Below are positions 1 to 6,176 of a DNA stretch of 8,437 bases, in pieces (position 1 is the stretch's first letter; each line of letters opens with the position of its first letter). The position numbers were made by a program, and so were the translations under genes. Location: positions 1 through 8,437 of the forward strand of contig JAGACY010000095.1 of assembly GCA_017613855.1 (NCBI GenBank). The letters are read 5' to 3'. This DNA comes from Pseudomonadota bacterium (GTDB taxonomy: Bacteria; Myxococcota; Bradymonadia; UBA4248). The notes beneath the pieces are model-generated. The model searched no databases, was not told the DNA's origin, and saw only the letters and a list, made by a program, of their open reading frames with translations.

Positions 1-10
1 CTACCCCCAC

Positions 11-29
11 TGCGGGGCATAGCCCCGCA
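11..29. repeat. GC-rich hairpin with 3-nt loop (hairpin A)
   Basis: An 8-bp perfect stem (tgcggggc at 11-18, gccccgca at 22-29) closes a three-base loop (ata). It sits 23 bases before the ATG at 52, in a C-rich stretch. No T tract follows on the plus strand, so it is not a classical intrinsic terminator. It could be an RNA structure in the 5' leader of the downstream gene, or an intergenic repeat. It shares the triloop design of the hairpins at 4632-4648 and 4658-4691, but not their sequence. Confidence 0.5.
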
Positions 30-51
30 ACGCCCCAACCGCGGTTTCACA

Positions 52-2097
52 ATGATAGTCATATTTCTCCTGGCATTCGCGATATTCTGTATTCAAATTG
101 GCGTGCACGTCCGGCATATAGGGAATGGCAGCCCCGAATGTAAACCTGATCATATCCAGACACGCATCGGTCATGTGTTCCGTGCTGCATTCGGACAAAG
201 CCGCATCCGCGAGCGATGGTGGGGAAAAGCACATACTGTCATTTTTTATGCATTTCTCATTTTTCTGCTCGCGACCATCGAACTCCTCATTCAGGATGCT
301 GCCCCCCAATTTACCCTCGATCACCTGATGGGCGTGACATCGGCCGGGATCCTGCATCTTGTACAAACGTGGTTTGCGGCACTGACGCTCATTGCCATGT
401 GCGTCCTTATTGTGCGCAGAATTATCCGTCGCAAAAAGCTGCGTTCGACATTCGAAGCCTATCTCATTTTGGGGCTCATTGCCTGCCTGATGTTGTCACA
501 CCTGGGGATCATGGCTGCGAATTTTGCTTTGAACCGTGAACCCGAATGGCTACGCCATTGTTTGCCATTCACAGCATGGCTGTCAACGTGCATTCCCGGA
601 CATCAACCTGCAAACTCTGTCGACGCAGCCCAAATTGTTCGTCAGATTGCCGCGTGGATACACGTCGGATGCGTCGCACTCTTTTTCATCATCATTCCCA
701 TGGGAAAGCACCTGCATATTGTCATGGCTTTCCCGAGTCTGCTGTTCCAGTATCGCGCATACGACAAAGAGAATAAGCCGATTTTAGGCTGCAATACCCC
801 CGACATGACAGCATTCGAAACCGCGCTCGAAGACGCGGTTTCGAGCGATTTGCCCGAAGAACAGTGGCCCGTCATCGGCGCCGAAAAAGTACGGGATTTG
901 CCAAGACATGTTTTATTAAACGCTTTCGCCTGTACCCAATGCCAGCGCTGTACCGATGCCTGCCCTATGGCAGCAGCCGGCCTTGGCAAAGGCCCCATGC
1001 AGTCGATGCTCGATCTGAGAAAGCTGTGTAAAGCCCCCGATGCTTTTCTTTTAGAAGGGGGTATGGGGGAAACCTTTTCTTTTGGCACAAAAGAAAAGGT
1101 TTCCCCCACAAACGCATCCATAAAAGAGCTCTGGAACTGTACCCAATGCGAAGCATGCAACCGTGCATGTTCGGTTGGAATAGATCATATTGCCCGCATC
1201 ATCGACATGCGCCGTGCAGCGGTGATACGCGAGAAATATCCACCGGCGCTAGCAAAAATCTTTTCACAATTTGAGCGCACGGGAAATCCCTGGGGATATC
1301 CGAAAAAAGATCGCACAAACTGGAGAATAGATGCATTTACCCCGAAAGAAAAAAAGAATAATGCTCCTAAAATCCTCATATTCTCCGGGTGTTTTGCATC
1401 CTACGATCCTAAATCACGAAAAACTCAGGAAAAAGCGATACAATGGCTGATCGATAATGGCATGAATGTACAATTTCCCGACAGTGAGATGTGCTGCGGC
1501 GAACCCATGCGCAAACTCGGCAATGAAAGTGCATTTGTACAATGCATGCAGTCGAATCTCGAACAGATAAAAAAATATCCGCATGATATCATTTTAACCT
1601 TATGCCCGCATTGTGCCTATACCCTCCGGCACGAGTATGCCTCTGATCATATCCGCCTGAATGTCATGCATCTATTGGATTATATTGCCCAACTATGGCA
1701 AAATCATGAGATTGAAATCAAATCAGATATCAATCCGTCACAGAACACTTATATGCATTTGCCATGCAAACTGGCCAAAGTTCCCGATTATCCGCATGCC
1801 TTGCTTCAAATGATACAAGCGATGGGAATACAAATTCCCGATAGAGATGTTGCCCAGGCCCATTGCTGTGGTGCCGGGGGCGGACAGTTCTTTATGGATA
1901 CGGACAGATCTATTACAAAGATTCGTGCCCGCGAACTCGAAGCTCACCATCCTGACTGCATCGTCACTGCATGCCCATTCTGCACAGAAATGCTGTCGAA
2001 TGAAGTGCATGCTCCGGATGATGCACAGCATACTGTCCCCGTCGAAAATATATTTGACAGAATTGAACAATTCTCAATTCGCAATCCTCAATCATGA
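52..2097 (+). CDS. Membrane-bound iron-sulfur oxidoreductase, HdrDE/FadF-like (putative ETF:quinone oxidoreductase)
   Basis: The 681-aa protein fuses a membrane cytochrome b-like part to a soluble iron-sulfur part. Hydrophobic segments lie at about residues 2-20, 62-80, 101-121, 136-157 and 201-216. Histidines H61, H204, H220 and H222 are candidate heme b ligands, as in NarI-type subunits. Two 4Fe-4S motifs follow: C294-C297-C300-C304 and C363-C366-C369-C373. Two CCG cysteine-rich domains come next: C447, C481-C482-G, C518-x2-C521, and C572, C605-C606-G, C641-x2-C644. This order is known from HdrD/E-like proteins and the membrane partners of electron-transfer flavoprotein (FadF/EMO), which pass electrons to menaquinone. 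No etfAB is visible here, so the donor is inferred. Residues 331-352 come from an inserted palindromic repeat. The frame stays open to the left edge and no clear Shine-Dalgarno precedes the ATG at 52. I keep that start because the first membrane helix begins there, as in relatives. The kinase gene starts 7 nt after the stop. Confidence 0.85.
   Translation: MIVIFLLAFAIFCIQIGVHVRHIGNGSPECKPDHIQTRIGHVFRAAFGQSRIRERWWGKAHTVIFYAFLIFLLATIELLIQDAAPQFTLDHLMGVTSAGILHLVQTWFAALTLIAMCVLIVRRIIRRKKLRSTFEAYLILGLIACLMLSHLGIMAANFALNREPEWLRHCLPFTAWLSTCIPGHQPANSVDAAQIVRQIAAWIHVGCVALFFIIIPMGKHLHIVMAFPSLLFQYRAYDKENKPILGCNTPDMTAFETALEDAVSSDLPEEQWPVIGAEKVRDLPRHVLLNAFACTQCQRCTDACPMAAAGLGKGPMQSMLDLRKLCKAPDAFLLEGGMGETFSFGTKEKVSPTNASIKELWNCTQCEACNRACSVGIDHIARIIDMRRAAVIREKYPPALAKIFSQFERTGNPWGYPKKDRTNWRIDAFTPKEKKNNAPKILIFSGCFASYDPKSRKTQEKAIQWLIDNGMNVQFPDSEMCCGEPMRKLGNESAFVQCMQSNLEQIKKYPHDIILTLCPHCAYTLRHEYASDHIRLNVMHLLDYIAQLWQNHEIEIKSDINPSQNTYMHLPCKLAKVPDYPHALLQMIQAMGIQIPDRDVAQAHCCGAGGGQFFMDTDRSITKIRARELEAHHPDCIVTACPFCTEMLSNEVHAPDDAQHTVPVENIFDRIEQFSIRNPQS
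1041..1107 (-). repeat. Palindromic repeat element, copy 1, in frame within the iron-sulfur protein gene
   Basis: The core is a perfect 19-bp inverted repeat: gggggaaaccttttctttt at 1065-1083 and its complement at 1089-1107, with ggcac as the loop. The loop-flanking G-C can also pair, giving 20 bp and a 3-nt loop. The left flank (1041-1064) belongs to the element too, because it matches the right flank of copy 2 (6070-6093) in reverse complement at 20 of 24 positions. Over 67 nt the two copies agree at 63 positions. Copy 1 is in the opposite orientation to copy 2. It is read without stops as residues 331-352 of the host protein, between the two 4Fe-4S motifs, in a loop that varies in this family. 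It ends within a base of a whole number of codons. This behaviour is like rickettsial palindromic elements, although the sequence is not one I recognise from there. Confidence 0.85.
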
Positions 2098-2104
2098 GTA
2101 TTTG

Positions 2105-3988
2105 ATGTCAGCCAATACAAACTTACAATACAATACAGAAAGTTCCTCGCAATACTTAAGCGATGAAAGTCCATCCGATATACAAGAAAATACCGATCTG
2201 GCTACACCACCCTGCCTTGCCGAAAAATACAGCTATCTGCGTGAAATCGGCCACGGAGCACAGGGAAAGATCTATCAGGCCAAACGTCTGGCAGACGGAG
2301 CACTGGTTGCTATCAAACAGCTCAATATCGATTCAGTACAAAACTGGAAAAAGTATGATCTGTTCCGACGTGAAGCGACCGTTCTCGAATCTTTAAATAT
2401 TGACGGCGTTGCCAAATTTTATGAAGCTATCGAACGAAGTGATGACATTCCGCCGCGTTCCTATATTGTTCAGGAATATATCCAGGGCAAAACACTTGCC
2501 GATATGATCCGCGCCGGTCACCGTTTCAGTCTCGTTCGCGTATATGATATCCTCATCCAGCTGCTGAAAATTCTTAAACAACTGCATGCACACGTACCTC
2601 CGGTTATCCATCGGGATATCAAGCCATCCAATATATTGCTCAAACCACTCAAAGAAGACGATTTTAAAGTTTATCTCATCGATTTTGGTGCGGTTGCCAA
2701 TCCACAAGTGCAAGGCGGTGGTTCGACAGTAGCTGGGACTTATGGCTTTATGCCGCCGGAACAACTCATGGGCAAGCCTTCCCCGGCTAGTGATATCTAT
2801 TCACTCGCTGCAGTTGCCGTCAATCTGATAAGCGGCAAATCACCGGCTGAAATGCCCGTAAAGGATTTTCGTCTCATCTTTGAACCCGATATGCAGAGCA
2901 TGCCACCCACGCTGGTCAATACTTTGCGAGCCATGCTCGACCCCAATACAGAAAATCGTTTATCCGATATTGATAAGCTCATCCAAACATTTACAAAATT
3001 CCAGCATAATCAATACAGTGATGAAATACGCAAGCAGCCCGCAGATCTAACCCCAAAAGAATACAATCGTCTTCTGGAGCAGGTCGATTCTGTCTGCCAG
3101 CCTGGCAATATTGAGTTATGGCAGCGGCTTTCGGACAAGACACCGCGTATCATCCCCAAATGCTATGCAGCCATTAAACTAATCCCCAAGGATAAACCCG
3201 CACCAGTACCTTTTGGATATTCAAAACGATCTCAACTTTACGACATCAATACAGGCAAATTAATTCAATTCGAAATCAATCCCGGAATGCTATTGGGATG
3301 TTTCGCTTTCTGCATTATTTTTCCAATTCTCTTATACACATGGGCCCCTTTTAACCAGGCATTAAATTGTTTTATCGGATTGTTGATAGGGCTTTTTATC
3401 TCAAGAAAGTATACAAAGTTTTATTTTAATTCACTCCACAGTTCCAAAAATTATATCAGAATCAGCAATGCCTTGGCTGACCAATTAAGCACCGATAAAA
3501 AAGAACGCATCGAACAGCTCAAAGCCATGGCTGCCGACCAGGATTATTATAACAAATTACAGGATCGCCCCTTTCTTCGCAAAACAGCGACCGAAGCCGA
3601 CCTAATCAGGCTCCTCGGCAAAGGCCGAAAGACAATTGCCACCATTACCGAAATTAAATACATCCCGGCCTATCGAAAGTTTATTAAATACATCAAGCCA
3701 AAATATCAATATTTTGATCCCATCAACTACGAGATCTACTCACGCCCGATGTTTGAAATCAGCTACAAATTCAACCCACCCGATGATGAAAAAGCCGAAG
3801 ATTTAATCCATTCATTTGTGACACCCGTTGCCCCGGATCAACACTATAAAGCCGGTGATCCACTTCCCATTTTATATATGATTCATCCCCGGACCAACGA
3901 ATGCCCCGAAACCGTCAACAGCATGCCATTCCCTATACCGCTGCATGATATTATGGATCTGAGCGACGTCATTTATATGGATGGTTAG
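2105..3988 (+). CDS. Hanks-type serine/threonine protein kinase with two transmembrane helices and DUF3592-like C-terminal region
   Basis: The 627-aa protein starts at the ATG 7 nt after the upstream stop. The open frame continues back to 1847, but that part overlaps the upstream gene and reads as shadow. All core kinase residues are present: glycine loop G49-x-G51-x2-G54, VAIK lysine K71, helix-C glutamate E90, HRD 169-171 with K173 and N176, DFG 193-195, a GT-x-GF activation segment with PPE 217-219, D230 and R285. It should therefore be an active kinase. Residues 300-390 form a linker. Two hydrophobic helices lie at about 395-415 and 417-434, separated by only a few residues. The C-terminal part (about 500-627) resembles DUF3592-type domains, with a GKGRKTIATITEIKY segment and a GDPLPILY segment. 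A helical hairpin would place both the kinase and the tail in the cytoplasm, with no extracellular sensor. No strong Shine-Dalgarno is seen, so expression may depend on translation of the upstream gene. Confidence 0.9.
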   Translation: MSANTNLQYNTESSSQYLSDESPSDIQENTDLATPPCLAEKYSYLREIGHGAQGKIYQAKRLADGALVAIKQLNIDSVQNWKKYDLFRREATVLESLNIDGVAKFYEAIERSDDIPPRSYIVQEYIQGKTLADMIRAGHRFSLVRVYDILIQLLKILKQLHAHVPPVIHRDIKPSNILLKPLKEDDFKVYLIDFGAVANPQVQGGGSTVAGTYGFMPPEQLMGKPSPASDIYSLAAVAVNLISGKSPAEMPVKDFRLIFEPDMQSMPPTLVNTLRAMLDPNTENRLSDIDKLIQTFTKFQHNQYSDEIRKQPADLTPKEYNRLLEQVDSVCQPGNIELWQRLSDKTPRIIPKCYAAIKLIPKDKPAPVPFGYSKRSQLYDINTGKLIQFEINPGMLLGCFAFCIIFPILLYTWAPFNQALNCFIGLLIGLFISRKYTKFYFNSLHSSKNYIRISNALADQLSTDKKERIEQLKAMAADQDYYNKLQDRPFLRKTATEADLIRLLGKGRKTIATITEIKYIPAYRKFIKYIKPKYQYFDPINYEIYSRPMFEISYKFNPPDDEKAEDLIHSFVTPVAPDQHYKAGDPLPILYMIHPRTNECPETVNSMPFPIPLHDIMDLSDVIYMDG

Positions 3989-4000
3989 CTACGAATGTAT

Positions 4001-4015
4001 CGCCCCTGCGGAGCG
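4001..4015 (-). other. Short GC-rich hairpin between convergent genes (hairpin D)
   Basis: Read on the minus strand, cgctcc and ggggcg can form a 6-bp stem with one G-U pair around a gca loop. It lies in the 38-nt gap between the kinase stop and the stop of the small gene on the other strand. No T tract follows on either strand, so a terminator role is unproven. It has the three-base-loop pattern seen elsewhere in the window. Confidence 0.25.
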
Positions 4016-4026
4016 CATGGTTCATA

Positions 4027-4536
4027 TTATTTCTGCTTCAGCTGATGATATATCCAATTCTTCAGTTCCTGGAATTTTGGCGGGAAATTCTGTGAGCCTT
4101 CCGCATGAATCTCACGGCCGTCGTTTACCCGGGCGGTAAATGTAAACATCGTTCCATCCTTGACGCCCCAGGGATGCTTTCCATGAAAGCCATCCCATGC
4201 GGTGATGCTGCAGTCATTCAGGATCTGCAGAACCATTTCGGTATCGACAGAAACGCATTTTTCGAGTTCCTTTTGTCTTTCACCGTTTTCGTAGCGATCC
4301 GAGTATTGGCAAACGTCCGACTGCACGCCTTTGTTTACAATCTCGTAATCGAGCACGCCCCGCATTCCGCTCAGATGAAGCGTGATGATTTCGAACGACG
4401 TGACTTTTTCTGTGTTTGCATGACTTCCTCCATACTCAGCGGTATTTTGGTGCAGAAGGAATATGCCTGTCCCTGCGGCAATACACAGAATGCAGGCAAT
4501 GACGACAATCCATATCATTTTAATGTTCTTTTTCAT
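4027..4536 (-). CDS. Hypothetical membrane-anchored or secreted protein
   Basis: The start chosen gives 169 aa, opening with MKKNIK and a hydrophobic stretch at about residues 7-28. That fits an uncleaved signal anchor or signal peptide. A V-I-A-C sequence at residues 12-15 slightly resembles a lipobox, but hydrophobic sequence continues after it, so I do not call a lipoprotein. The rest is soluble, with cysteines at 76, 94 and 109. The C-terminal half (about 98-169) has a pattern I have seen in small uncharacterised exported bacterial proteins: a tryptophan-containing WDGF segment, then DGTMFTFTARVNDG, then a segment ending in FPPKFQELKNWIYHQL. I cannot name the family. The frame stays open upstream to 4695, with alternative ATGs at 4575, 4623 and 4695. 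None has a Shine-Dalgarno, and the two upstream ones would translate or abut the intergenic hairpins. The gene converges on the kinase gene and diverges from rtcB. Confidence 0.6.
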   Translation of the reverse strand: MKKNIKMIWIVVIACILCIAAGTGIFLLHQNTAEYGGSHANTEKVTSFEIITLHLSGMRGVLDYEIVNKGVQSDVCQYSDRYENGERQKELEKCVSVDTEMVLQILNDCSITAWDGFHGKHPWGVKDGTMFTFTARVNDGREIHAEGSQNFPPKFQELKNWIYHQLKQK

Positions 4537-4622
4537 GAGAATAATGAGCAGCAAAAAGAGTCCCGGATGAACCATGCCATTCAGGGTTATACCATAACTA
4601 CGGATGATAGATTCAAATGACA

Positions 4623-4691
4623 TGTCGGACGTATCGGCGCAGCCGATAGACCGACAGGCGTGCCGTATGCGCCAACGGCGCATAGGCATGC
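4623..4691. repeat. Two adjacent large hairpins (B and C) in the divergent intergenic region
   Basis: Hairpin B has an inner 7-bp stem (tatcggc 4632-4638, gccgata 4642-4648, loop gca) and an outer stem pairing 4623-4628 with 4651-4656. Hairpin C begins two bases later. Its inner 8-bp stem is tatgcgcc 4666-4673 with ggcgcata 4677-4684 (loop aac). Its outer 7-bp stem joins 4658-4664 to 4685-4691 with one G-U pair, and G4665 is bulged. Both have three-base loops and a two-tier stem, and the GC content is well above the surroundings. No T tract fits a terminator for the small gene. The region may be a repeated intergenic element or a leader RNA structure for one of the divergent genes. Confidence 0.6.
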
Positions 4692-4765
4692 TCACAAAAA
4701 ACAGCCATCTAGTTTGTGACCAGAATGAAATGATAATTTTAATATGGAGTGTATGAATACATCAT

Positions 4766-4779
4766 CGGCAATGTTGCCG
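4766..4779. promoter_or_regulatory. Small palindrome upstream of rtcB, possible operator
   Basis: The inverted repeat cggcaa/ttgccg is separated by 2 bases and ends 22 bases before the rtcB ATG, just ahead of its ribosome binding site. The position suits a repressor site or a leader hairpin. I see no convincing promoter pair; a TTGTGA at 4714-4719 with TTTAAT at 4738-4743 is a weak candidate. Regulatory function is speculative. Confidence 0.25.
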
Positions 4780-4790
4780 GTATTTATGAT

Positions 4791-4795
4791 AGGAG
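4791..4795 (+). promoter_or_regulatory. Ribosome binding site of rtcB
   Basis: AGGAG lies 6 bases before the ATG at 4802. It is the only clear Shine-Dalgarno sequence seen before a gene start in this window, and it fixes the rtcB start. Confidence 0.8.
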
Positions 4796-4801
4796 TTTGT
4801 T

Positions 4802-6004
4802 ATGAAAGAGATCGAAGGAAAGTACAGCAAAGCGTTGATTTACACGGATGTCGTCGATGAAAAGAGCATCGAACAGGTGCAGCTTTTATGCGACCAGCCG
4901 TTTACCGAGGGCGCGCGCATCCGCATGATGCCGGATATTCATGCGGGAGCCGGATGTACGATTGGCACGACAATGACAATTGGTGACAAGATTGTGCCGA
5001 ATCTGGTCGGCGTGGATATCGGGTGCGGAATGTATGCGCTGCAGCTCGAGGAAACGTCGATGGATTATGCGAAGCTGGATGAGGTGATTCGTGCCAATGT
5101 GCCGTTTGGGCGCGAGGTGCGCCAGGAAATACACGAATATGCGCGAGGGGTTCCGATAGAGGAACTGCGGTGTCTAAGGTCGATTAACGAACGGCGAGCG
5201 CAATATTCGGTGGGAACGCTTGGGGGCGGGAACCATTTTATCGAGGTGGATCGGGATGAAAACGGCAAGCTGTGGCTGGTCATTCATTCGGGAAGCCGGT
5301 ATCTGGGACTGCAGGTGGCCAATATTTATCAGGAACAGGCGTGGCATGCACTCAACGGAGTATCGATTCGCGATTTGCGGGAGATGATCGACCGCATGAA
5401 AGCCAATGGCGAACGCAAGAAGATACAGAAAACCATCGAAAAGATGAGGAAGCGCGTGGTTTCGACGATTCCGAAGGATCTGGCGTATCTGCAGGGGGAG
5501 GATTTTGACGATTACCTGCACGACATGGAGATTGTACAGCTGTATGCCGTGAAAAATCGCGAAGCGATGGCCGATGTGATCATTCGTGAGATGCATCTGA
5601 CCGTGGCGGATGCGTTTACGACGATTCACAATTATATCGATATTCCGAACCGGATTCTGCGCAAGGGGGCTGTTTCGGCCAAATCGGGAGAGGTTCTGCT
5701 GATCCCGGTAAACATGCGCGATGGAAGCCTGATTTGCCGCGGCAAAGGCAATGACGAATGGAACCAGTCGGCGCCGCATGGCGCGGGGCGGCTGTTTTCG
5801 CGCAAAGATGCCAAGCATACCTTTACGGTCGATGAATTTTCGGCATCGATGGCGGGGATTTATACGACATCTGTGTGTGCCGATACGATCGACGAATGCC
5901 CGATGGTCTATAAAAGGATGGAGGATATCGTCGACAATATCACGCCGACGGTCGATGTATTGCAAGTGATCAAGCCGGAATACAATTTCAAGGCTGCGGA
6001 GTGA
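4802..6004 (+). CDS. rtcB: RNA-splicing ligase RtcB (3'-phosphate/5'-OH RNA ligase)
   Basis: RtcB joins RNA ends bearing 2',3'-cyclic phosphate or 3'-phosphate to 5'-OH ends, using GTP and Mn2+ through a guanylylated histidine. The 400-aa product has the usual bacterial length. The family motifs are intact: PDIHAG at 44-49, VDIGCG at 71-76 with metal ligands D72 and C75, GGGNHFIE at 141-148 with H145, IHSGSR at 161-166 with H162, H276 in TTIHNYI, and HGAGR at 326-330, where H326 matches the histidine that receives GMP. The enzyme should be active in the cytoplasm in tRNA or stress-related RNA repair. No archease, RtcA or RtcR gene adjoins it here, and no sigma-54 promoter of the kind used with RtcR is visible, so it appears to be a single-gene unit. 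The start is set by AGGAG 6 bases upstream. A palindromic repeat begins 22 bases after the stop. Confidence 0.96.
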   Translation: MKEIEGKYSKALIYTDVVDEKSIEQVQLLCDQPFTEGARIRMMPDIHAGAGCTIGTTMTIGDKIVPNLVGVDIGCGMYALQLEETSMDYAKLDEVIRANVPFGREVRQEIHEYARGVPIEELRCLRSINERRAQYSVGTLGGGNHFIEVDRDENGKLWLVIHSGSRYLGLQVANIYQEQAWHALNGVSIRDLREMIDRMKANGERKKIQKTIEKMRKRVVSTIPKDLAYLQGEDFDDYLHDMEIVQLYAVKNREAMADVIIREMHLTVADAFTTIHNYIDIPNRILRKGAVSAKSGEVLLIPVNMRDGSLICRGKGNDEWNQSAPHGAGRLFSRKDAKHTFTVDEFSASMAGIYTTSVCADTIDECPMVYKRMEDIVDNITPTVDVLQVIKPEYNFKAAE

Positions 6005-6026
6005 TTTGGGGATGAATGTTGTACGA

Positions 6027-6093
6027 GGGGGAAACCTTTTCTTTTGTGCCAAAAGAAAAGGTTTCCCCCTCCCCCCCTTCCAAAAGAAAAGCA
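6027..6093 (+). repeat. Palindromic repeat element, copy 2, downstream of rtcB
   Basis: The perfect 19-bp inverted repeat (6027-6045 with 6051-6069, loop gtgcc) is the exact reverse complement of the 43-nt core of copy 1, loop included. The flank at 6070-6093 extends the match. Within the element aaaagaaaag occurs twice (6051-6060 and 6082-6091), so the left arm could pair with either and form alternative folds. Seven T residues follow at 6095-6101. The hairpin is 22 bases after the rtcB stop and may stop or stabilise the rtcB transcript, but the T run is about 25 bases from the stem base, so it is not a textbook terminator. Confidence 0.85.
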
Positions 6094-6124
6094 ATTTTTT
6101 TGTGATTTTGGGGGATGGATGATC

Positions 6125-6157
6125 AAAAAAAATCCCGAACCACGGGGATTCGGGATT
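6125..6157 (-). terminator. Intrinsic terminator of the secreted-protein gene
   Basis: On the minus strand a 9-bp perfect stem (aatcccgaa/ttcgggatt, 6149-6157 with 6131-6139) has a 9-nt loop. The stem merges into a run of eight T residues (A run at 6125-6132 on the plus strand). It begins about 20 bases past the stop codon at 6177-6179, the expected place for rho-independent termination. Confidence 0.9.
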
Positions 6158-6176
6158 CAATGGAAATCACAGGTAA

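Noticed and set aside
1..366. Minus-strand frame reaching the left edge
   Set aside because: It opposes the membrane-helix coding region of the iron-sulfur protein and has no motif or signal of its own.
1083..1099. TGGCAC inside the repeat as a sigma-54 promoter -24 element
   Set aside because: No TTGC-type -12 element follows at the right spacing, and the position is inside a coding region.
642..1160. A 172-codon minus-strand frame containing the repeat
   Set aside because: It is antisense to the iron-sulfur protein gene. It stays open partly because the repeat is open on both strands.
1847..2104. N-terminal extension of the kinase by 86 codons
   Set aside because: It overlaps the CCG domain coding region of the upstream gene, and the translated extension looks like an out-of-frame shadow. 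The ATG at 2105 fits the operon spacing.
5174..6160. A 328-codon open frame on the minus strand
   Set aside because: It is antisense to rtcB, which has all catalytic motifs. The part past the rtcB stop only reads through the palindromic repeat.
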